In this document: positions 6,599 through 6,882 of the stretch, piece after piece
How positions within the stretch are numbered: position 1 is the stretch's first letter
Layout of the letters: each line of letters starts with the position of its first letter
From: Granulicella sp. UBA5172
GTDB lineage: Bacteria; Acidobacteriota; Terriglobia; Terriglobales; Acidobacteriaceae
NCBI GenBank assembly: GCA_002413385.1
Contig: DHWW01000223.1
Coordinates: 23,187 to 30,068 of the forward strand
Direction of reading: 5' to 3'
Length of the DNA: 6,882 bases
Notes under the pieces: generated by a model
Databases searched by the model: none
What the model saw: only the letters and a program-made list of their open reading frames with translations
Told to the model about the DNA's origin: nothing
Made by a program: the position numbers and the translations under genes

Positions 6599-6882
6599 AT
6601 GAACACACTGAATGACCTAAAAACACTGCGCTTCGAACAAATGGGCTACGTTGCGACCATCGTCCTCGATCGCCCCGAAGTCCTCCATGCCCTCAACGCC
6701 GAGATGTTCGACGAACTCGAGCGCGTCTTCACCACTCTTGCCGCCGACCCCTCCGTCCGCGTCCTCGTCGTCACTGGCTCCGGTGACCGCGCCTTCGCTG
6801 CTGGTGCCGACATCCGCGCCCTCGCCGAGACCGACGCCCTCTCCGGCCTCGCCGTCTCCCAGCGCGGCCAGCACGTCTTCTC
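6599..6882 (+). CDS. Enoyl-CoA hydratase/isomerase (crotonase) family protein, N-terminal part, cut by the window edge
   Basis: The first 94 codons give MNTLNDLKTLRFEQMGYVAT and then IVLDRPEVLHALNAEM at about 21-36, the usual first strand and helix of the crotonase fold. Next come RVLVVTGSGDRAFAAGADI at about 54-72, where the AAGAD segment supplies one backbone NH of the oxyanion hole that stabilises the CoA-thioester enolate. ECH members usually hydrate trans-2-enoyl-CoA in the cytoplasm during beta-oxidation or butyrate-type metabolism. The catalytic glutamates and the second oxyanion-hole glycine lie beyond the edge, so hydratase cannot be told from isomerase or other crotonase activities. 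No signal peptide is seen. Codons strongly favour C endings (GTC, CTC, GCC), unlike the G-ending preference of the neighbouring minus-strand genes. It is transcribed away from the efflux operon, and no functional link is evident. Confidence 0.92.
   Translation, partial: MNTLNDLKTLRFEQMGYVATIVLDRPEVLHALNAEMFDELERVFTTLAADPSVRVLVVTGSGDRAFAAGADIRALAETDALSGLAVSQRGQHVF

Noticed and set aside
6409..6606. A 65-codon minus-strand open frame crossing the hydratase start
   Set aside because: It overlaps the Shine-Dalgarno sequence and start of the well-supported hydratase gene and shows no recognisable protein features.
6617..6874. An 85-codon minus-strand frame rich in Gly, Glu, Asp and Ala
   Set aside because: It is the antisense shadow of the crotonase-family coding sequence.

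Overview
The window reads as an environmental or soil bacterium of moderately high GC. It holds a three-gene, minus-strand operon for an MdtABC-type RND multidrug exporter and, diverging from it, the 5' end of an enoyl-CoA hydratase gene on the plus strand. The style of the proteins (long Ser/Gly-rich stretches, an MdtA-like adaptor with a hydrophilic tail before its membrane anchor, two non-identical RND pumps in tandem) would suit an acidobacterium such as Terriglobales. That placement is an impression from remembered families, not a search, and should be held loosely.

Layout: 6273-4951 (minus) encodes the periplasmic adaptor (MdtA-like). 4954-1436 (minus) encodes a complete RND permease (MdtB-like) with an unusual 136-residue Ser/Thr/Ala/Gly/Asn tract in its second periplasmic domain. 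1439-1 (minus) encodes the N-terminal 460 residues of a second RND permease (MdtC-like). Each start codon overlaps the preceding stop in a 4-base ATGA, so the three subunits look translationally coupled. In E. coli the MdtB and MdtC permeases form a mixed trimer fed by MdtA and exporting through TolC; the same architecture is the simplest reading here. No outer-membrane channel and no regulator gene lies inside the window.

A 325-bp divergent intergenic region (6274-6598) separates the adaptor from the hydratase. It holds no convincing gene, but it contains a perfect 12-bp palindrome, an 18-bp near-palindrome and a short direct repeat that could be operator sites. The crotonase-family gene starts at 6599 behind a strong Shine-Dalgarno sequence and runs off the right edge.

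The most anomalous point is the extreme left end. At about base 60 the MdtC reading frame stops matching RND permeases and continues, in frame, into sequence that looks like the NuoL subunit of respiratory complex I, of an actinobacterial type. A chimeric contig end is the likeliest cause. The strongest biological oddity is the low-complexity insert in MdtB. No new defence, mobile or RNA system was seen.
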